From: Spirochaetales bacterium
GTDB taxonomy: Bacteria; Spirochaetota; Spirochaetia; Sphaerochaetales; Sphaerochaetaceae
Assembly: GCA_022771185.1 (NCBI GenBank)
Contig: JALFCJ010000278.1
Span: forward strand, 1 to 7,329
Length of the DNA stretch: 7,329 nt
Direction of reading: 5' to 3'
Positions 6,762 to 7,329 of the stretch are shown piece after piece (position 1 is the first letter of the stretch; each line of letters opens with the position of its first letter). The notes under the pieces are model-generated. The model was given only the letters and a program-made list of their open reading frames with translations, ran no database searches and was not told where the DNA came from. Both the position numbers and the translations under genes were made by a program.

Positions 6762-6787
6762 ACAAGAAAACTGTGTTTTTGACAGTT
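6758..6787 (-). terminator. Weak terminator-like hairpin at the end of the AraC-type regulator gene
   Basis: On the minus strand AACTGT (6787-6782) and ACAGTT (6774-6769) pair around a seven-base loop and are followed by TTCTTGTTTTT. The stem starts inside the regulator's stop codon. The layout is that of an intrinsic terminator, but the stem is only six mostly weak pairs, so it may terminate poorly or not at all. Read-through into the transporter is possible. Confidence 0.35.
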
Positions 6788-7329
6788 ATTCTGTTGAGTT
6801 TTTCTTATTTTTATCTCTATATTCCAAAGGACTTAAACCAATTTCTTTTCTAAAAGCCTCTGCAAAGTAACTCTGGGAGCAGAAATGGAGTTCGTCTGCA
6901 ATATCTTGGATGCTTTCATTAGTGAATGATAGAAGCATCTTTGCCTTCTCGACTCTGGCTTTCCTTAGATATGCATTTATAGGCATATGCATCTCTGCCT
7001 TAAACTTTCTACCTAGGTAATTCTCTGAGTATCCCACTTTGTCGGAGAGAAAAGAAAGTGTTATCTCTTCTTCTGGATGCACATCGATATAATCACAACT
7101 GTCCCTTACCGCTTTTGAAACGCCTTCAGTGTTATGTAATCTGTTTACTCTTCTTATAAAATCTTCGTACATTGTGTGGCTTACTGCAGCCACTTGAGAA
7201 ACAGAGTGGGAGTTATCGACACTTTGTATATATGTATCGCTGAGAGTATAGGCCATTTCGCTAGATAAGCCTCCTTCAATGGCAGCGCGGGTACAGAGTG
7301 TAATAAACGCAACGACAGAATACTTTGCC
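6786..7329 (-). CDS. AraC/XylS-family transcriptional regulator (C-terminal part, start outside window)
   Basis: The frame is open from the right edge to the stop at 6786, giving 180 visible residues plus one base of a split codon. The first visible residues, AKYSVVAFITLCTRAAIEGG, continue straight into LSSEMAYTLSDTYIQ; this RAAIEGG...LSDxYIQ segment is typical of Bacillota AraC-type regulators just before the DNA-binding domain. The C-terminal part holds two helix-turn-helix units: ITLSFLSDKVGYSENYLGRKF (about 89-109 of the visible part), where the GYSxxYLxRxFK signature is clear, and SIQDIADELHFCSQSYFAEA (about 139-158), followed by the AraC signature end FRKEIGLSPLEYR. The protein most likely binds upstream of the transporter and activates the operon when its sugar ligand is present. 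The sensing domain is not visible, so the ligand is unknown. The ATG at 7256 is internal, not the start. Confidence 0.93.
   Translation of the reverse strand, partial: AKYSVVAFITLCTRAAIEGGLSSEMAYTLSDTYIQSVDNSHSVSQVAAVSHTMYEDFIRRVNRLHNTEGVSKAVRDSCDYIDVHPEEEITLSFLSDKVGYSENYLGRKFKAEMHMPINAYLRKARVEKAKMLLSFTNESIQDIADELHFCSQSYFAEAFRKEIGLSPLEYRDKNKKNSTE

Noticed and set aside
1..7329. tRNA, rRNA, CRISPR, insertion sequence, phage or defence genes
   Set aside because: No tandem repeat arrays, transposase motifs, terminal inverted repeats with target duplications, or structured RNA signatures were seen on either strand.

Overview
The window carries the minus-strand part of a carbohydrate-utilisation locus, moderately AT-rich, probably from a gut- or rumen-type Bacillota (Clostridia, perhaps Lachnospiraceae-like). 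The grounds are strong AAGGAG-type ribosome binding sites, AGA/ATA-rich codon use, an AraC-type regulator beside a GPH-family sugar transporter, and glycoside hydrolases without signal peptides. The taxonomic call is an inference from style, not from a marker gene.

Reading in the direction of transcription (right to left): (1) 7329-6786, the C-terminal 180 residues of an AraC/XylS-family regulator whose start lies outside the window; (2) a 105-bp gap with a weak terminator-like hairpin and a possible promoter/operator; (3) 6680-4914, a GTG-started 12-helix GPH-family sugar symporter with an unusually long charged C-terminal tail; (4) a 145-bp gap with a strong GC-rich hairpin; (5) 4768-2948, a three-domain GH43 enzyme (five-bladed propeller, F5/8C discoidin-like domain, FN3-like domain); (6) a 77-bp gap with a perfect 11-bp inverted repeat; (7) 2870-165, a full-length GH78 alpha-L-rhamnosidase with an extra helical C-terminal module; (8) after only 10 bp, 154-1, the first 51 codons of a second GH43 enzyme of the 'AHGG' type, cut by the window edge.

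The likely logic is that the regulator senses a plant glycan fragment, the transporter imports the oligosaccharide, and the three cytoplasmic exo-enzymes remove terminal rhamnose, arabinose or xylose, and possibly beta-1,3-linked galactose. That combination would fit arabinogalactan or rhamnogalacturonan side chains, but the substrate is inferred. The two intercistronic hairpins could set different mRNA levels for transporter and hydrolases.

I see no mobile element, CRISPR array, tRNA, rRNA or phage gene. No gene-free stretch is longer than 145 bp. Nothing here demands a wholly new biological system. The most interesting items are the helical module on the rhamnosidase, the repeated motif in the transporter tail, the altered charged positions in the transporter core, and the two strong intercistronic hairpins.
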